From Thermoplasmata archaeon (GTDB lineage: Archaea > Thermoplasmatota > Thermoplasmata > Thermoplasmatales > Thermoplasmataceae): 57,780 bases of DNA. Both the position numbers and the translations under genes were made by a program. The notes beneath the pieces are model-generated. The model did no database searches. It was not told where the DNA came from and was given only the letters and a program-made list of their open reading frames with translations. Shown here piece by piece: positions 8,496 to 18,163 of this stretch. The DNA lies in assembly GCA_021818675.1 (NCBI GenBank), contig JAKATR010000029.1:1-57780 (forward strand), written 5' to 3'. Within the stretch, counting starts at the first letter, position 1. The number at the start of each line of letters is the position of its first letter.

Positions 8496-9253
8496 ACGAC
8501 ATTTCAATAATTGGAATACAGCTTCCAGTTGTAAATCTAAATGACTCTTTGAATCTTCTGGAAAAAACCCTGCAAGAGGCTAAGGCGAGCCATGGTGATG
8601 TTATGGTATTTCCCGAACGCTGGATTTCTGACATTATCATTAAAGATGATGAAAAATTTTCCTTAATTCTGGACTGGCTGCTTCAGATATCCAGAGAGAA
8701 TAAACTGTGTATTGTTCCCGGCTCGTTTCTTATTGAAAATGAAGGTAAAGTCACAAATCGTTCACCCTTTATCCTTAATGGAAAAATTATGGGATGGCAG
8801 GAAAAAATATCACCGTTTCTTAATGAAAGATTAAAAGTGAGTGGTGGAAAGGAGATTAATGTCTTTCAATTTAATGGTATTAAGATTGGAATAGCTATTT
8901 GCTATGATATTGATTTCCCTTACTATTCAAGAATATTGGCACTCAAGGGCTGTGATCTAATAATAAATCCAGCCCTCATTGCAGAAAATTTTCATGATAT
9001 GTGGCATCTCTATGTTAAAGCAAGATCACTGGAAAACAGAATCGGGGTTGTATCTGTAAATTCATCTTCGGACATTTTCATGGGGGAATCAATTGCTTCA
9101 TTTCCGTTTCCTTATAAGTTCGGGGCAAAGCTAAGTGTAATGACAGCAACCCAAACCTCAAAACTCACGGCAAAATTTCAATGGGAACCACTCCGGGAAC
9201 TGAGAAAAAAAAGGTTAGAAGATGATCCTGGATCTTATGAACTGCCTAAATAA
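8492..9253 (+). CDS. Carbon-nitrogen hydrolase (nitrilase superfamily)
   Basis: A 253-residue amidase-type hydrolase with the complete Glu-Lys-Cys triad: Glu42 in MVFPERW, Lys105 in GWQEKISPF, and Cys137 in IGIAICYDIDFP. These enzymes cleave C-N bonds of amides or carbamoyl groups, and many are omega-amidases or repair amidases. It starts inside the stop codon of coaBC (ATGA at 8492-8495), so translation is likely coupled. The context might suggest action on a pantothenate or CoA-related amide, but the sequence does not define the substrate. The C-terminal tail after residue 220 is charged and unusual. Confidence 0.88.
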   Translation: MNDISIIGIQLPVVNLNDSLNLLEKTLQEAKASHGDVMVFPERWISDIIIKDDEKFSLILDWLLQISRENKLCIVPGSFLIENEGKVTNRSPFILNGKIMGWQEKISPFLNERLKVSGGKEINVFQFNGIKIGIAICYDIDFPYYSRILALKGCDLIINPALIAENFHDMWHLYVKARSLENRIGVVSVNSSSDIFMGESIASFPFPYKFGAKLSVMTATQTSKLTAKFQWEPLRELRKKRLEDDPGSYELPK

Positions 9254-9528
9254 AATAAGTTCTTCGTTGAAATAATATTCCCCATTTCGTGAACCTTTTC
9301 ATATTTTTGCAAGAAATGTTCCAATTAAGATGTATATGCTCTGGCGTCCATGTACTTAAAATACTCTCTGTGAGAAATCTCCATATTCTTTGCTCGGATT
9401 TGTATAGCCTTACTCTTGTAGAAACCATTACATAAATTCGAGATTCTATTTTTGTTTCTGTCCCATATGATCAAACGCGTATTTTGATCTCATCCATCGC
9501 TAACCTGAATATTCATCGGGGCAGATTT

Positions 9529-10245
9529 TCATGGGAATAGAGGTTCCAAAAACTGGTTAATACTTTTACAGACTTCTTCATAGTGGCTATAATGAATGTT
9601 GTGCCCTCCTCCCTGGATAATCTGCATTTTAGAATTTTTAATTTCTTTCGATAGTTTAACACCGTAGTCCACGGGTATTCTTGGGTCATCAGAACCCCAC
9701 AGTATGAGGGTTGGTATCTTAATTTTCTTTAAAAGATCCTCTCCGATCTTTATATCTTCCTTATTATTATTCATTATAATATTTCTCATTGTATCCCTGT
9801 CATTGCTTTTGTTTACTGCCACAACCTGATTCAAAAATTTTTCAATTTCTGATTCCCCTGCTGTGGCAAGTGTTGGGTTGGTTCCGGCGCTTCCAATTAA
9901 GATCAGCCCTGAAATATCTTGATGTGTGGTCGCGTAGCTCAGTGATACCCAGCCTCCGTATGAATGCCCTCCTATAACAGGGTTTTTCAAATTGAGATTT
10001 TCAATAAAATCTTCAATTGATTCTCTCTGCATTTGGATAGTAACATCAGCTGATTTCGATTTTGAATGACCATGCCCCAGAAGATCAGGGAATATCAATC
10101 TGTATTTTTTTGGGATACATCCGGATAGCTTAAAAAAGACATTACCCATTCCTCCCAATCCGTGAAGAAGCACTACGGGTATTTGCCCTTCTCCGTCTAA
10201 AAATGATATTTCTCCATGTCTTGTTTCAACGATGTTCCTTTTCAT
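9529..10245 (-). CDS. Alpha/beta hydrolase
   Basis: A 238-residue alpha/beta-hydrolase. The oxyanion region is LLHGLGGMGNVFF (27-39), the nucleophile elbow GGHSYGGW puts Ser at 95, the acid is in LWGSDDPRIP (Asp186 or 187), and the catalytic His lies in GGGHNIHYSH (His215 or 218). The cap between strands 6 and 7 is short (about 50 residues), as in small esterases and C-C-bond hydrolases. There is no signal peptide. It stands alone between two plus-strand genes. The substrate is not predictable; an esterase or lactonase role is a guess. Confidence 0.85.
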   Translation of the reverse strand: MKRNIVETRHGEISFLDGEGQIPVVLLHGLGGMGNVFFKLSGCIPKKYRLIFPDLLGHGHSKSKSADVTIQMQRESIEDFIENLNLKNPVIGGHSYGGWVSLSYATTHQDISGLILIGSAGTNPTLATAGESEIEKFLNQVVAVNKSNDRDTMRNIIMNNNKEDIKIGEDLLKKIKIPTLILWGSDDPRIPVDYGVKLSKEIKNSKMQIIQGGGHNIHYSHYEEVCKSINQFLEPLFP

Positions 10246-10354
10246 ATTAAAGCCTTATGTAACAATAAATCAAAATGTTTGCCTGAAAAAGATTTTGATA
10301 CGTTTCTCGTAATTAATTCATATTGTAATTGTTTTTTATGCTGAAAAAATAGTA

Positions 10355-10364
10355 AAAATTTAAT
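10355..10364 (+). promoter_or_regulatory. TATA-like box of ppdK
   Basis: AAAATTTAAT is centred about 27 bp before the GTG start at 10387. This spacing predicts a leaderless mRNA and supports the GTG start. An ATG at 10376 is followed in frame by a stop after three codons, so it is not the start. Confidence 0.5.
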
Positions 10365-10386
10365 TACCGGTCACTATGAATTTCTT

Positions 10387-13056
10387 GTGACTGCTCAAAA
10401 AAAGTATGTTTATGATTTTGCGGAAGGAAGCAAAGAAATGGTTAATCTTCTCGGAGGAAAGGGTGCAGGTCTCGCAGAGATGAGAAAAATTGGCCTTCAG
10501 GTACCTCCGGGTTTTACAATTACAACAGAAGCATGTATATCATTTCAGAAAAATCAGAAGTTTCCAGAAGGGATGGTTAAACAATATGAAGAAGCACTTT
10601 CAAGATTGGAAAAAGAAACGGGTAAGACATTTGGGGATACCAAAAATCCTCTTCTGGTGTCTGTTAGATCAGGTGCCCCAATTAGTATGCCAGGAATGAT
10701 GGATACCATTCTTAATGTGGGCCTAAATAGCGAAACAATACAGGGTCTAAGCGCTAAGACTGGAAATCGCAGATTTGCACGCGATTCTTTCAGAAGATTA
10801 AAGCAGATGTTCGGCACAGTAGTTTTGGGAATTCCTCATGAAGAATTCGAGGATGCCATTGAGGCACTTAAAATTAAGAAGGGAAAAAAGTTCGATATAG
10901 AGCTAAACGAAAGCGATATGGAAATTCTCATAAATGAATTTGATGATGTTTACAGGAAAAACAATAAGAAATTCCCAGAGGATGTAAGGGAACAGCTTGA
11001 TATGTCTATAAAAGCAGTGTTTTTATCCTGGAATTCTGAAAGGGCAAAGGCATACAGGGAAATCAATGGAATAGACAATAGTTTAGGTACCGCAGTAAAC
11101 ATAGTATCCATGGTCTTTGGAAATATGGGCGCAGATTCAGCAACAGGAGTTGCTTTCACAAGAGACCCAAACACCGGCGAACCTGGCATATTTGGAGAAT
11201 ATCTTGAAAATGCACAGGGTGAAGATGTCGTTGCTGGAATCAGGACACCAAGGAAAATTTTAGATCTTGAAAAATTCATGCCAGGAGCTTATAATGATCT
11301 CATATCCTCCGCAAAAAAACTTGAACTCCACTATAAGGATATGCAGGATATTGAATTTACAATAGAAAAGGGAAAATTCTATCTACTCCAGACAAGAAAT
11401 GCCAAGAGAAGTTCCAGATGTGCAGTAAGGGTAGCCACAGATCTGGTTAAGGAAGGAGTAATTGATAAACGGGAGGCACTTCTTAGAATAACTCCAAACA
11501 CCCTGGATACGCTTTTCCATTACCAGGTGAAGAAAACCGGCAAAGAGAGAGTTCTGGGAACAGGTTTGGCGGCCTCTCCTGGAGCTGCTGTGGGATCCAT
11601 AGTATTTTCCTCGGATAGGGCAGTAGAACTGGCCAAACAGAAAAAGAAGATAATTCTGGTTCGTCCTGAAACAACCGCGGATGATGTCAGGGGCATGTCA
11701 GCTTCTGAAGGATTCCTTACTCAAAAAGGAGGAATGACATCTCATGCTGCAGTAGTTGCAAGGGCAATGGGTAAACCCGCAGTAGTTGGGGCAGAAAATA
11801 TTACAGTAAATGTGAGAGATGGAACTTTAACGTGTCAAGGCATAGTGCTCAGAGAGGGTGATATCATAACCGTTGATGGAACAAATGGCGAGTTCATAAT
11901 AGGTGTCACGGATCTTGAAAAGCCATCCGTGGGAAACGATACTGATCTTCTTTTGAAGTGGGCCGATGAGTTCAGGAAGCTTGGCATCAGAGCGAATGCA
12001 AATACTCCAGAGGAAGCCAGACTTGCAAGGAATAATGGAGGAGAAGGCATAGGACTTGCAAGGACCGAAAGGATGTTTCTCGGCGACGGTAGAATTGAAA
12101 TAATGAGAGCTATGATCATGTCCAAGTCAAGGGAGGACAGGCAATTTTATCTCTCTAAGCTTCTTCCCATGCAGATATCTGATTTTACAGAATTTTTTAA
12201 GACAATGGAAGGTTTTCCAGTCATAATAAGGCTTCTCGATCCCCCACTGCACGAGTTTCTTCCCGATAAGGAAGAGATAATGAACGATGTTTTTTCCCTG
12301 AAGATGAGACTTTCTTCAATGAGAGATCCGAAGGAAATTGACGATGCCGTTGCAGTGTTAAGTGAGAAGAACAAGATTTATCAGGTAATTAAGTCCCTTG
12401 AAGAGTTCAATCCTATGCTGGGTTTCAGGGGATGCAGACTGGGAATTAGCTATCCTGAGATCTATGAAATGCAGGTTAATGCCATAATAAAAGCTGCAAT
12501 CAATGTATCAAATGAAGGCAAGAAGATATTACCAGAAATAATGATACCGCTTGTTGGGGAGAGCAGAGAACTGGAGATACTGAGAGAAAGACTGGAAAAA
12601 GTTGTTCAATCAATCGATGGACATGAAAAGATAACATACAAATTCGGAACGATGATAGAAATACCCAGAGCATGTGTTACTGCAGATAAAATTTCAAAGT
12701 TTGCTGATTTCTTCTCATTTGGAACAAACGATCTTACTCAGATGACTTTTGGATATTCAAGAGATGATGCAGAGGGGAAATTTATGTCCAAATACCTTGA
12801 TAATCATATCCTTCCGGGGGATCCTTTCAGGACTGTAGATGTTGAGGGTGTAGGAGAGCTAATGAAAATGGCAGTTGAAAAAGGCAGAAAGGGACAACCT
12901 AAACTTGAAATTGGTATCTGTGGAGAACAGGGTGGAGATCCTGAAACCATAGAGTTCTGCCATAAAATAGGGCTTGACTATGTTTCTGCATCGCCGTTCA
13001 GGATTCCTGTGGCAAGGCTTTCTGCTGCAAGGGCAGCCATAATGAATATTTCATAA
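10387..13056 (+). CDS. ppdK: Pyruvate, phosphate dikinase
   Basis: An 889-residue enzyme, full length for the family. It interconverts pyruvate, ATP and phosphate with PEP, AMP and PPi, so it can serve gluconeogenesis or glycolysis. Domain order is normal: an N-terminal ATP-grasp with GGKGAGLAEM and VRSGAPISMPGMMDT, a central phosphohistidine domain with GGMTSHAAVVARAMG (His453), and a C-terminal PEP/pyruvate barrel with GEGIGLARTERMF, FGTNDLTQMTFG and ICGEQGGDP, where Cys845 is the catalytic acid. Most bacterial and plant enzymes have CGEHGG at the last motif; here the His is Gln. The start is GTG, supported by the TATA-like box 27 bp upstream. A pyrophosphatase gene at 53995 could pull the PEP-forming direction. 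Confidence 0.97.
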   Translation: MTAQKKYVYDFAEGSKEMVNLLGGKGAGLAEMRKIGLQVPPGFTITTEACISFQKNQKFPEGMVKQYEEALSRLEKETGKTFGDTKNPLLVSVRSGAPISMPGMMDTILNVGLNSETIQGLSAKTGNRRFARDSFRRLKQMFGTVVLGIPHEEFEDAIEALKIKKGKKFDIELNESDMEILINEFDDVYRKNNKKFPEDVREQLDMSIKAVFLSWNSERAKAYREINGIDNSLGTAVNIVSMVFGNMGADSATGVAFTRDPNTGEPGIFGEYLENAQGEDVVAGIRTPRKILDLEKFMPGAYNDLISSAKKLELHYKDMQDIEFTIEKGKFYLLQTRNAKRSSRCAVRVATDLVKEGVIDKREALLRITPNTLDTLFHYQVKKTGKERVLGTGLAASPGAAVGSIVFSSDRAVELAKQKKKIILVRPETTADDVRGMSASEGFLTQKGGMTSHAAVVARAMGKPAVVGAENITVNVRDGTLTCQGIVLREGDIITVDGTNGEFIIGVTDLEKPSVGNDTDLLLKWADEFRKLGIRANANTPEEARLARNNGGEGIGLARTERMFLGDGRIEIMRAMIMSKSREDRQFYLSKLLPMQISDFTEFFKTMEGFPVIIRLLDPPLHEFLPDKEEIMNDVFSLKMRLSSMRDPKEIDDAVAVLSEKNKIYQVIKSLEEFNPMLGFRGCRLGISYPEIYEMQVNAIIKAAINVSNEGKKILPEIMIPLVGESRELEILRERLEKVVQSIDGHEKITYKFGTMIEIPRACVTADKISKFADFFSFGTNDLTQMTFGYSRDDAEGKFMSKYLDNHILPGDPFRTVDVEGVGELMKMAVEKGRKGQPKLEIGICGEQGGDPETIEFCHKIGLDYVSASPFRIPVARLSAARAAIMNIS

Positions 13057-13141
13057 ACACTATTTACAAAACCAAATTTTCCCACATTATTTTAGTTAAA
13101 ATTGACATCAAAATGAAATAGGAAATAGAAATATATGGAAA

Positions 13142-14587
13142 ATGCAGGAATCTGATCACAGTCATAAAAATATCATATTGATGGTCCTGATAATTGGAAC
13201 AATGATGTCTGCAGTTGATTCGACAATAGTCCTGCTGGCTTTGCCGAAAATCAATGGAGCCCTTTTTACAGATTTCACCTCTTCCATATGGGTCATCCTG
13301 ATTTATTTAATGGTAGTCGCCATCTTTACAACACAATTGGGGTCGGTTGGCGATTCTCTGGGCAGGGGAAGGATATTTTCTGCTGGAATTGCATTGTTCA
13401 CAATTGCTTCCGTAATATGTGGACTTTCACCTAACATTTCTGTACTAATTTCCATGAGGGGTGTTCAGGCTTTTGGTGCTTCAATGATGCAGGCAAACTC
13501 AGGAGCCATAGTTGCAGACACATTCGACCCAAAAATCAGAGGAAAAGCCTTTGGATATACCACCCTTGGCTGGAATATAGGAGGAACTCTGGGAATTGTC
13601 CTAGGTGGAGTCATTACTTATTATCTGTCTTGGAACTACATCTTTCTCATAAATGCACCAATAGGCCTTGTAGCTTTCATATTCAGCATAAAATATATTA
13701 AAGATTCAAAAACAGTAAAACATGTATTCGATTTCCCCGGAATTGCTGCTCTTGCCATATCGCTATTCTCTCTATCATATTCCGGAGTAGATGTAGCATC
13801 AGCGGCAGGACTGTTTACTGTTTTAACATATCTTGCAATCGGACTAATTTCATTTGTAGCATTCCTTATAATAGAAACAAAGAGTAAAAATCCCATAATT
13901 GATCTGGGAGCATTTAAATCTAAATACCTTAGCCTTTCCCTAATGGCCACATTTCTCCAGGCCACAGGTTATCTTTCAGTGGTCTTTCTCCTAATATTAT
14001 ATCTACAGGGTGTCAGGGGCCTTTCACCGCTCTATGCTGCCTTGATTTTGGTGCCCGGTTATGTAATTGCAAGTTTTCTTTCCCCTAAAATGGGAAAGGT
14101 TACAGATAGATTTGGATCTAGAACCATGGCCACTCTGGGAATATTTCTAATGATTGTGGCGGTTATTATTTATACACAACTTAACAGTACTTCCTCATAT
14201 TATCAGGTCATCACCGGATCGTCCATAGCAGGAGTTGGAGGATCAATGTTCTGGCCCTCAAACAATAAAGCAGTAATGGCAGCAGCTCAGTCAAATGCAT
14301 TTGGATCGATATCGGGTTTGCAGAGAACTCTGGCGAATATAGGCACGCTTCTAAGTTTTGTCATAACAATTTCCGTGGCTTCATTAACTGTTCCCAGATA
14401 TGTATCCTATCAAATATTCCTTGGAGATGGTGCCCTGAATTCTTCACAATTTTTGGCGTTCATGGGTGGCCTGAGGTATGCTTTCATAGCCTCAGCAATT
14501 ATTCTTCTTGCAGCCGGCTTTTGCTCATTTATGAGATCAGGAAATGAAATTCACATAACAGGGACTCATCCTGAAAAAAAATCGTAA
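13142..14587 (+). CDS. MFS exporter, DHA2 (14-helix, EmrB-like) family
   Basis: A 481-residue integral membrane protein with about 14 hydrophobic segments. The N-terminal AVDSTIVLLALPKI is the typical motif of helix 1 in DHA2 drug/proton antiporters. GSVGDSLGRGRIF in the loop between helices 2 and 3 is motif A, and GWNIGGTLGIVLGG resembles the antiporter motif of helix 5. A role in proton-driven efflux of toxic or metabolic compounds is likely. The last 22 nt overlap, tail to tail, with the Lrp-like regulator on the other strand. TATA-like AAATATATGG lies just upstream of the ATG. Confidence 0.88.
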   Translation: MQESDHSHKNIILMVLIIGTMMSAVDSTIVLLALPKINGALFTDFTSSIWVILIYLMVVAIFTTQLGSVGDSLGRGRIFSAGIALFTIASVICGLSPNISVLISMRGVQAFGASMMQANSGAIVADTFDPKIRGKAFGYTTLGWNIGGTLGIVLGGVITYYLSWNYIFLINAPIGLVAFIFSIKYIKDSKTVKHVFDFPGIAALAISLFSLSYSGVDVASAAGLFTVLTYLAIGLISFVAFLIIETKSKNPIIDLGAFKSKYLSLSLMATFLQATGYLSVVFLLILYLQGVRGLSPLYAALILVPGYVIASFLSPKMGKVTDRFGSRTMATLGIFLMIVAVIIYTQLNSTSSYYQVITGSSIAGVGGSMFWPSNNKAVMAAAQSNAFGSISGLQRTLANIGTLLSFVITISVASLTVPRYVSYQIFLGDGALNSSQFLAFMGGLRYAFIASAIILLAAGFCSFMRSGNEIHITGTHPEKKS

Positions 14588-15345
14588 TCGTATATTACCA
14601 TAACTTCTGATGCTTCCTCCATAGTTCTTACTTTATTTATTATATCTTTTGCTTTTACCGTGTTCTCCGTAAAACATATAAAAACTCCGTATTTTGCATC
14701 AGTTATGGAAAATATCGTGCTTTCGAGAAGTGTTTTCCTGATGTCCTCATTGTATCCACAGAAGATACTGAAAAGAACCACATCGGTCTTTGATAGATCT
14801 ACCTTAACTGTTACATTAAGAAGATTGTTCTTCTTCATAATATTGTAACGCCATTTTACTCTCATTAGAGGAGCGTTGATCTGCTTTGCTATATCAGAGA
14901 GATTTGCCCTCGGATCTTTCCTGAGCTGGTTAATTATTTCTCGATCAATTGCTCTGGAATTTTGATTATACGAAATGAACTTTGGAAAGTATTTCATCAC
15001 CGGATTGCCAAGTTCTTCTGCCGCCTTTGATATCTGAACATTTACATCGGCCTCGTTCTCTCCTTCAAACCCATAAAGAGTAATTTTTTCCAGACATTTG
15101 ATTCTGGTTCTTGGTTTCCCACTAAATTCCCTGTCCGACACAAATGCTGCGAATCCTTCTACTTTTCCGGTTAAAAAAGGCGATTCCATAACAACGAAAT
15201 TCTTAATAATCCCTTCCTCAAGCATCTTTCCCATTCTGTAATTAAGAGTCTGGGCTGAAATCCCTATGCTGCTGGCAATCTGTCTCTGTGGAGTCCTCGC
15301 ATCTTTTAAAAGAGCAAATAAAATTCTCTTATCAACCAGATCCAT
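14566..15345 (-). CDS. Lrp/AsnC-like regulator with two winged-HTH segments
   Basis: A 259-residue DNA-binding protein. The first HTH is DKRILFALLKDARTPQRQIA then SSIGISAQTLNYRMGKML (about 5-42), in AsnC style. A second similar HTH follows at about 133-175 (IDREIINQLRKDPRANLSDI). The end (about 178-256) looks like a ligand-binding RAM-type beta-alpha-beta domain. Classic Lrp proteins of 150 residues have one HTH, so this is a duplicated architecture seen in some archaea. It is divergent from the MMPL transporter with a 119-bp spacer to that gene's preferred start, and overlaps the 3' end of a DHA2 exporter. Regulation of one or both transporters is the natural guess. Confidence 0.82.
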   Translation of the reverse strand: MDLVDKRILFALLKDARTPQRQIASSIGISAQTLNYRMGKMLEEGIIKNFVVMESPFLTGKVEGFAAFVSDREFSGKPRTRIKCLEKITLYGFEGENEADVNVQISKAAEELGNPVMKYFPKFISYNQNSRAIDREIINQLRKDPRANLSDIAKQINAPLMRVKWRYNIMKKNNLLNVTVKVDLSKTDVVLFSIFCGYNEDIRKTLLESTIFSITDAKYGVFICFTENTVKAKDIINKVRTMEEASEVMVIYDYDFFSG

Positions 15346-15434
15346 TCGCTTCTTAACCCATTGTAATAAATAAAGTTTCCAGTTTTACAACGCGGTGGAT
15401 TTCTAAAATGTTCAATAAAATTTTTTTTTACAAA

Positions 15435-15444
15435 AAATTTATAG
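15435..15444 (+). promoter_or_regulatory. TATA-like box of the MMPL transporter gene
   Basis: AAAATTTATA-type sequence (15435-15444) is centred about 25 bp upstream of the ATG at 15465. It lies downstream of the first in-frame ATG at 15408, so the longer reading frame is unlikely to be the one translated. Confidence 0.5.
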
Positions 15445-15464
15445 GTTACGATTTATCCAATTTT

Positions 15465-18098
15465 ATGAAATTATCAAAGATACCCATCAAGTATCCAAAG
15501 ATTATCGCGTTGATATGGGTAGCTGTTTTCCTTTTATCCATACCTGCTTTCCTCAATTATGGCCATTACGTAGATTATAGAAATTCCAATGTTTCTGGAT
15601 CTGGCACAGAATCTGGTAAAGCGGCCAGCATAATGGAAAATGTCAGTTCTCTGAATGAATCATTGACTGTAGTTATTACAGGAAACCCTTTTAATAATTC
15701 TACAATTGCAGCAAATGCCCTAGGATTCCAGTCAAAACTTTCAGGTTTAAAACTTCTGAATTACAGTTCATCTGCCTCACCATTTTCTCGGTATGCTGAT
15801 TTCATAAACAAAGCATATGGGTCTTTAACCACCGTTATAAAAGCTAATTATGATCAAATTAACTTTACTTCCCAGAAATTATTTCTTTTTCCAAGTTCAT
15901 TTTATATATTATGGGGAGAAACAGGGTTTTCTCCATCAACTATTTGGAATTCTGAATTGAAAGCTGGCTTTAACGGATCAAGTTATGAACAAAACTTTAG
16001 CTATTATTTTAATACTTCATACAACAGCAAAATTTCACCGCTTTCCAACACATTACAGGCGGTGAATTATTCGGCTCCGTTGAACAGCTACTTCGCCCAG
16101 GATCCTTATACAGTTCCTATTCTTCAAAATGAAAACATTACAAACTTTAATGAAATCTGCGCAATGAGCAAATCTGAATCAGATTATCTTTCTCAGAAAG
16201 GATATTCTTTGACCTGGCAGATAATATATTCTGAAGTTAACTTTACTGATGCCGGCGATGGCTATGTTGAACATTTTGGTTTGGTTAACGCCCCTTTTGA
16301 TTTGATTTCAGATCTGGTTAGCCCAAATCATAAGATATTTCTAATAACAATAGAGTTCAACGTTAAATCGGGCTTTGAATATAAAAACGGTTCTTCACCA
16401 TCAGAGGTTGATTATAAAACAATAAATTCACTTGCCAAAAATTATTTTGGCTCTGCAGCGGAAGTAACAGGAAATGGAGCAATATCATATCAGACTTCTC
16501 AGCTGACTTCATCATCAGGCGCCGCTTTCGGACTCATTTTCATCTTTCTTATAATTGCCGTATTTATAACTCTCGTATCATACAGAGCAGCTATTCTTTC
16601 CATTTTCTTCGTAGGTATTGCAACATTACTGGGATACACATCCATATTTATAACAGGTCTCTTAATAGGACATGTAGATTATGTTGTTACCTACACGCTA
16701 ACCGCAGTAATACTCGGTATTTCTACTGATTACCTTGTATTCATGATAGCAAGGTACAGGCAGGAAATAAGGGAGGGAAAGGATGAAACCATGGCCATGG
16801 AATTGGCCATTGAAAGGGCGGGCAAGGCCATAATTATAAGCGGGATAACGGTTGCTGCCACTCTTGGAATGTTTTCTCTATTGCCACAATTTAAATCGTG
16901 GGGTCTGGTATTGATGCTATCCATTATATTTACGGTTCTACTTATGACCACTCTCCTTTCTTCAATTATGTTTGTTTTCAGAAAGAATCTCATAATGAAG
17001 AGAGGAATGGCGCCTTATGAGAAAAGTTACAGACAGAACTCTTTATTTTACAAAACCAGTGAATTTTCAATCAAGCATAAATTCTTTGTTGCTCTTGTAA
17101 TAATACTTCTTGGAGTTCCTGCTGGATATTTCTTCCTTAATGTGCCTACAACGTATAACTTGGAGACAGGGCCCCCTTCTTCATTATCATCTGTAAAGGC
17201 TTTCAATTCAATAAATTCAAATTTTGGAGCAAGCCAGCTTTATCCGGTCATCGTTATAGTTCCAATCTCACCTTACTTTATTAATGGAAACCTGAATCAA
17301 ATGGGAAATAATGATTTAATGCATCTTACCGGAAAATTCCTATCTATGGATGGAATCAGCGAAGTAATTGGCCCATATTCAAATGGTACCGCATTGAATG
17401 CGTCATCTCATGATTCGCCATATATAATTGACAATGGAAAATACGCTTATTATAGCATTTTTACCAGATATGATCCATATTCATCAAATGCAATAAATTT
17501 AGTTCAAACCATTAGGGGCAACAATACACTTATAGTAGGTGGCTTAACTTCAACTATCATTGATGAAAAGAATCAAAATTCCATAATTTATGGAGAACTT
17601 GAGGTACTGATAATTGCCGCGATCTTTGTCATTCTATTCATCTCTTTCAGAAAGTTAAGATACCCCATAATATCCCTCTCCGGTGTTTTTTTCAGTGTGT
17701 CATGGAGCACTTTCATTTTGTGGGTTATTTCCAACTTTATTTTGCATGAAGCTTTGATATATCTCATACCAATAATTCTGTTTATAATTTTATTTTCCAT
17801 TGGGAATGATTATACTGTCTTTTTAATTTCAAGGATTCGGGAAGAAACAAAAAATAGAAGCCATGATGAAGGGGTAAAAATGGGAATGGTTGGTTCTGGA
17901 AAAGTTGTTACTTCGCTTGGTCTCATACTTTCAATTTCATTGGGTTCTCTGGCGTTCATTCCAATTTCATTTCTTAAGGAACTGGGATTTTCCTTTGTGA
18001 TTTCGTTGCTCATTGATACATTCATCATCAGAACATTCTATTTCCCATCAATGTTGAGCATTTTTGACAGGTTTTTCAAATTAAAAGTGGATCAGTGA
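15465..18098 (+). CDS. MMPL/RND-family membrane transporter
   Basis: An 877-residue protein with the RND/MMPL plan: helix 1 near residues 12-32, a large extracytoplasmic domain (about 35-350) rich in Asn-X-Ser/Thr sequons, helices 2-6 as a cluster, then a second half with another external loop and helix cluster. Both halves carry a conserved helix-4 segment, ISTDYLVFMIARYRQE in the first and IGNDYTVFLISRIREE in the second, typical of MmpL proteins and the sterol-sensing-like fold. Function is likely proton-driven export of lipids or other hydrophobic compounds. ATG at 15408 is in frame but lies before the TATA-like box at 15435-15444. The Lrp-like regulator is divergent. Confidence 0.87.
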   Translation: MKLSKIPIKYPKIIALIWVAVFLLSIPAFLNYGHYVDYRNSNVSGSGTESGKAASIMENVSSLNESLTVVITGNPFNNSTIAANALGFQSKLSGLKLLNYSSSASPFSRYADFINKAYGSLTTVIKANYDQINFTSQKLFLFPSSFYILWGETGFSPSTIWNSELKAGFNGSSYEQNFSYYFNTSYNSKISPLSNTLQAVNYSAPLNSYFAQDPYTVPILQNENITNFNEICAMSKSESDYLSQKGYSLTWQIIYSEVNFTDAGDGYVEHFGLVNAPFDLISDLVSPNHKIFLITIEFNVKSGFEYKNGSSPSEVDYKTINSLAKNYFGSAAEVTGNGAISYQTSQLTSSSGAAFGLIFIFLIIAVFITLVSYRAAILSIFFVGIATLLGYTSIFITGLLIGHVDYVVTYTLTAVILGISTDYLVFMIARYRQEIREGKDETMAMELAIERAGKAIIISGITVAATLGMFSLLPQFKSWGLVLMLSIIFTVLLMTTLLSSIMFVFRKNLIMKRGMAPYEKSYRQNSLFYKTSEFSIKHKFFVALVIILLGVPAGYFFLNVPTTYNLETGPPSSLSSVKAFNSINSNFGASQLYPVIVIVPISPYFINGNLNQMGNNDLMHLTGKFLSMDGISEVIGPYSNGTALNASSHDSPYIIDNGKYAYYSIFTRYDPYSSNAINLVQTIRGNNTLIVGGLTSTIIDEKNQNSIIYGELEVLIIAAIFVILFISFRKLRYPIISLSGVFFSVSWSTFILWVISNFILHEALIYLIPIILFIILFSIGNDYTVFLISRIREETKNRSHDEGVKMGMVGSGKVVTSLGLILSISLGSLAFIPISFLKELGFSFVISLLIDTFIIRTFYFPSMLSIFDRFFKLKVDQ

Positions 18099-18139
18099 AA
18101 TGATATTTGGAAATTTTTCCTCGGCGAAATCTGAGGATA

Positions 18140-18148
18140 AAATTTAAT
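18140..18148 (+). promoter_or_regulatory. TATA-like box of MFS gene at 18164
   Basis: AAATTTAAT, identical to the core of the ppdK box, is centred about 20-22 bp before the ATG at 18164. This is slightly short for a leaderless start, so position is less certain than for the other boxes. Confidence 0.35.
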
Positions 18149-18163
18149 TTCTAAATCAATATA

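Noticed and set aside
9246-9428. 60-codon minus-strand ORF in the gap after the nitrilase gene
   Set aside because: No motif, no promoter or Shine-Dalgarno seen; the 275-bp gap 9254-9528 holds nothing else I can support. It could be a gene remnant, but this is not shown.
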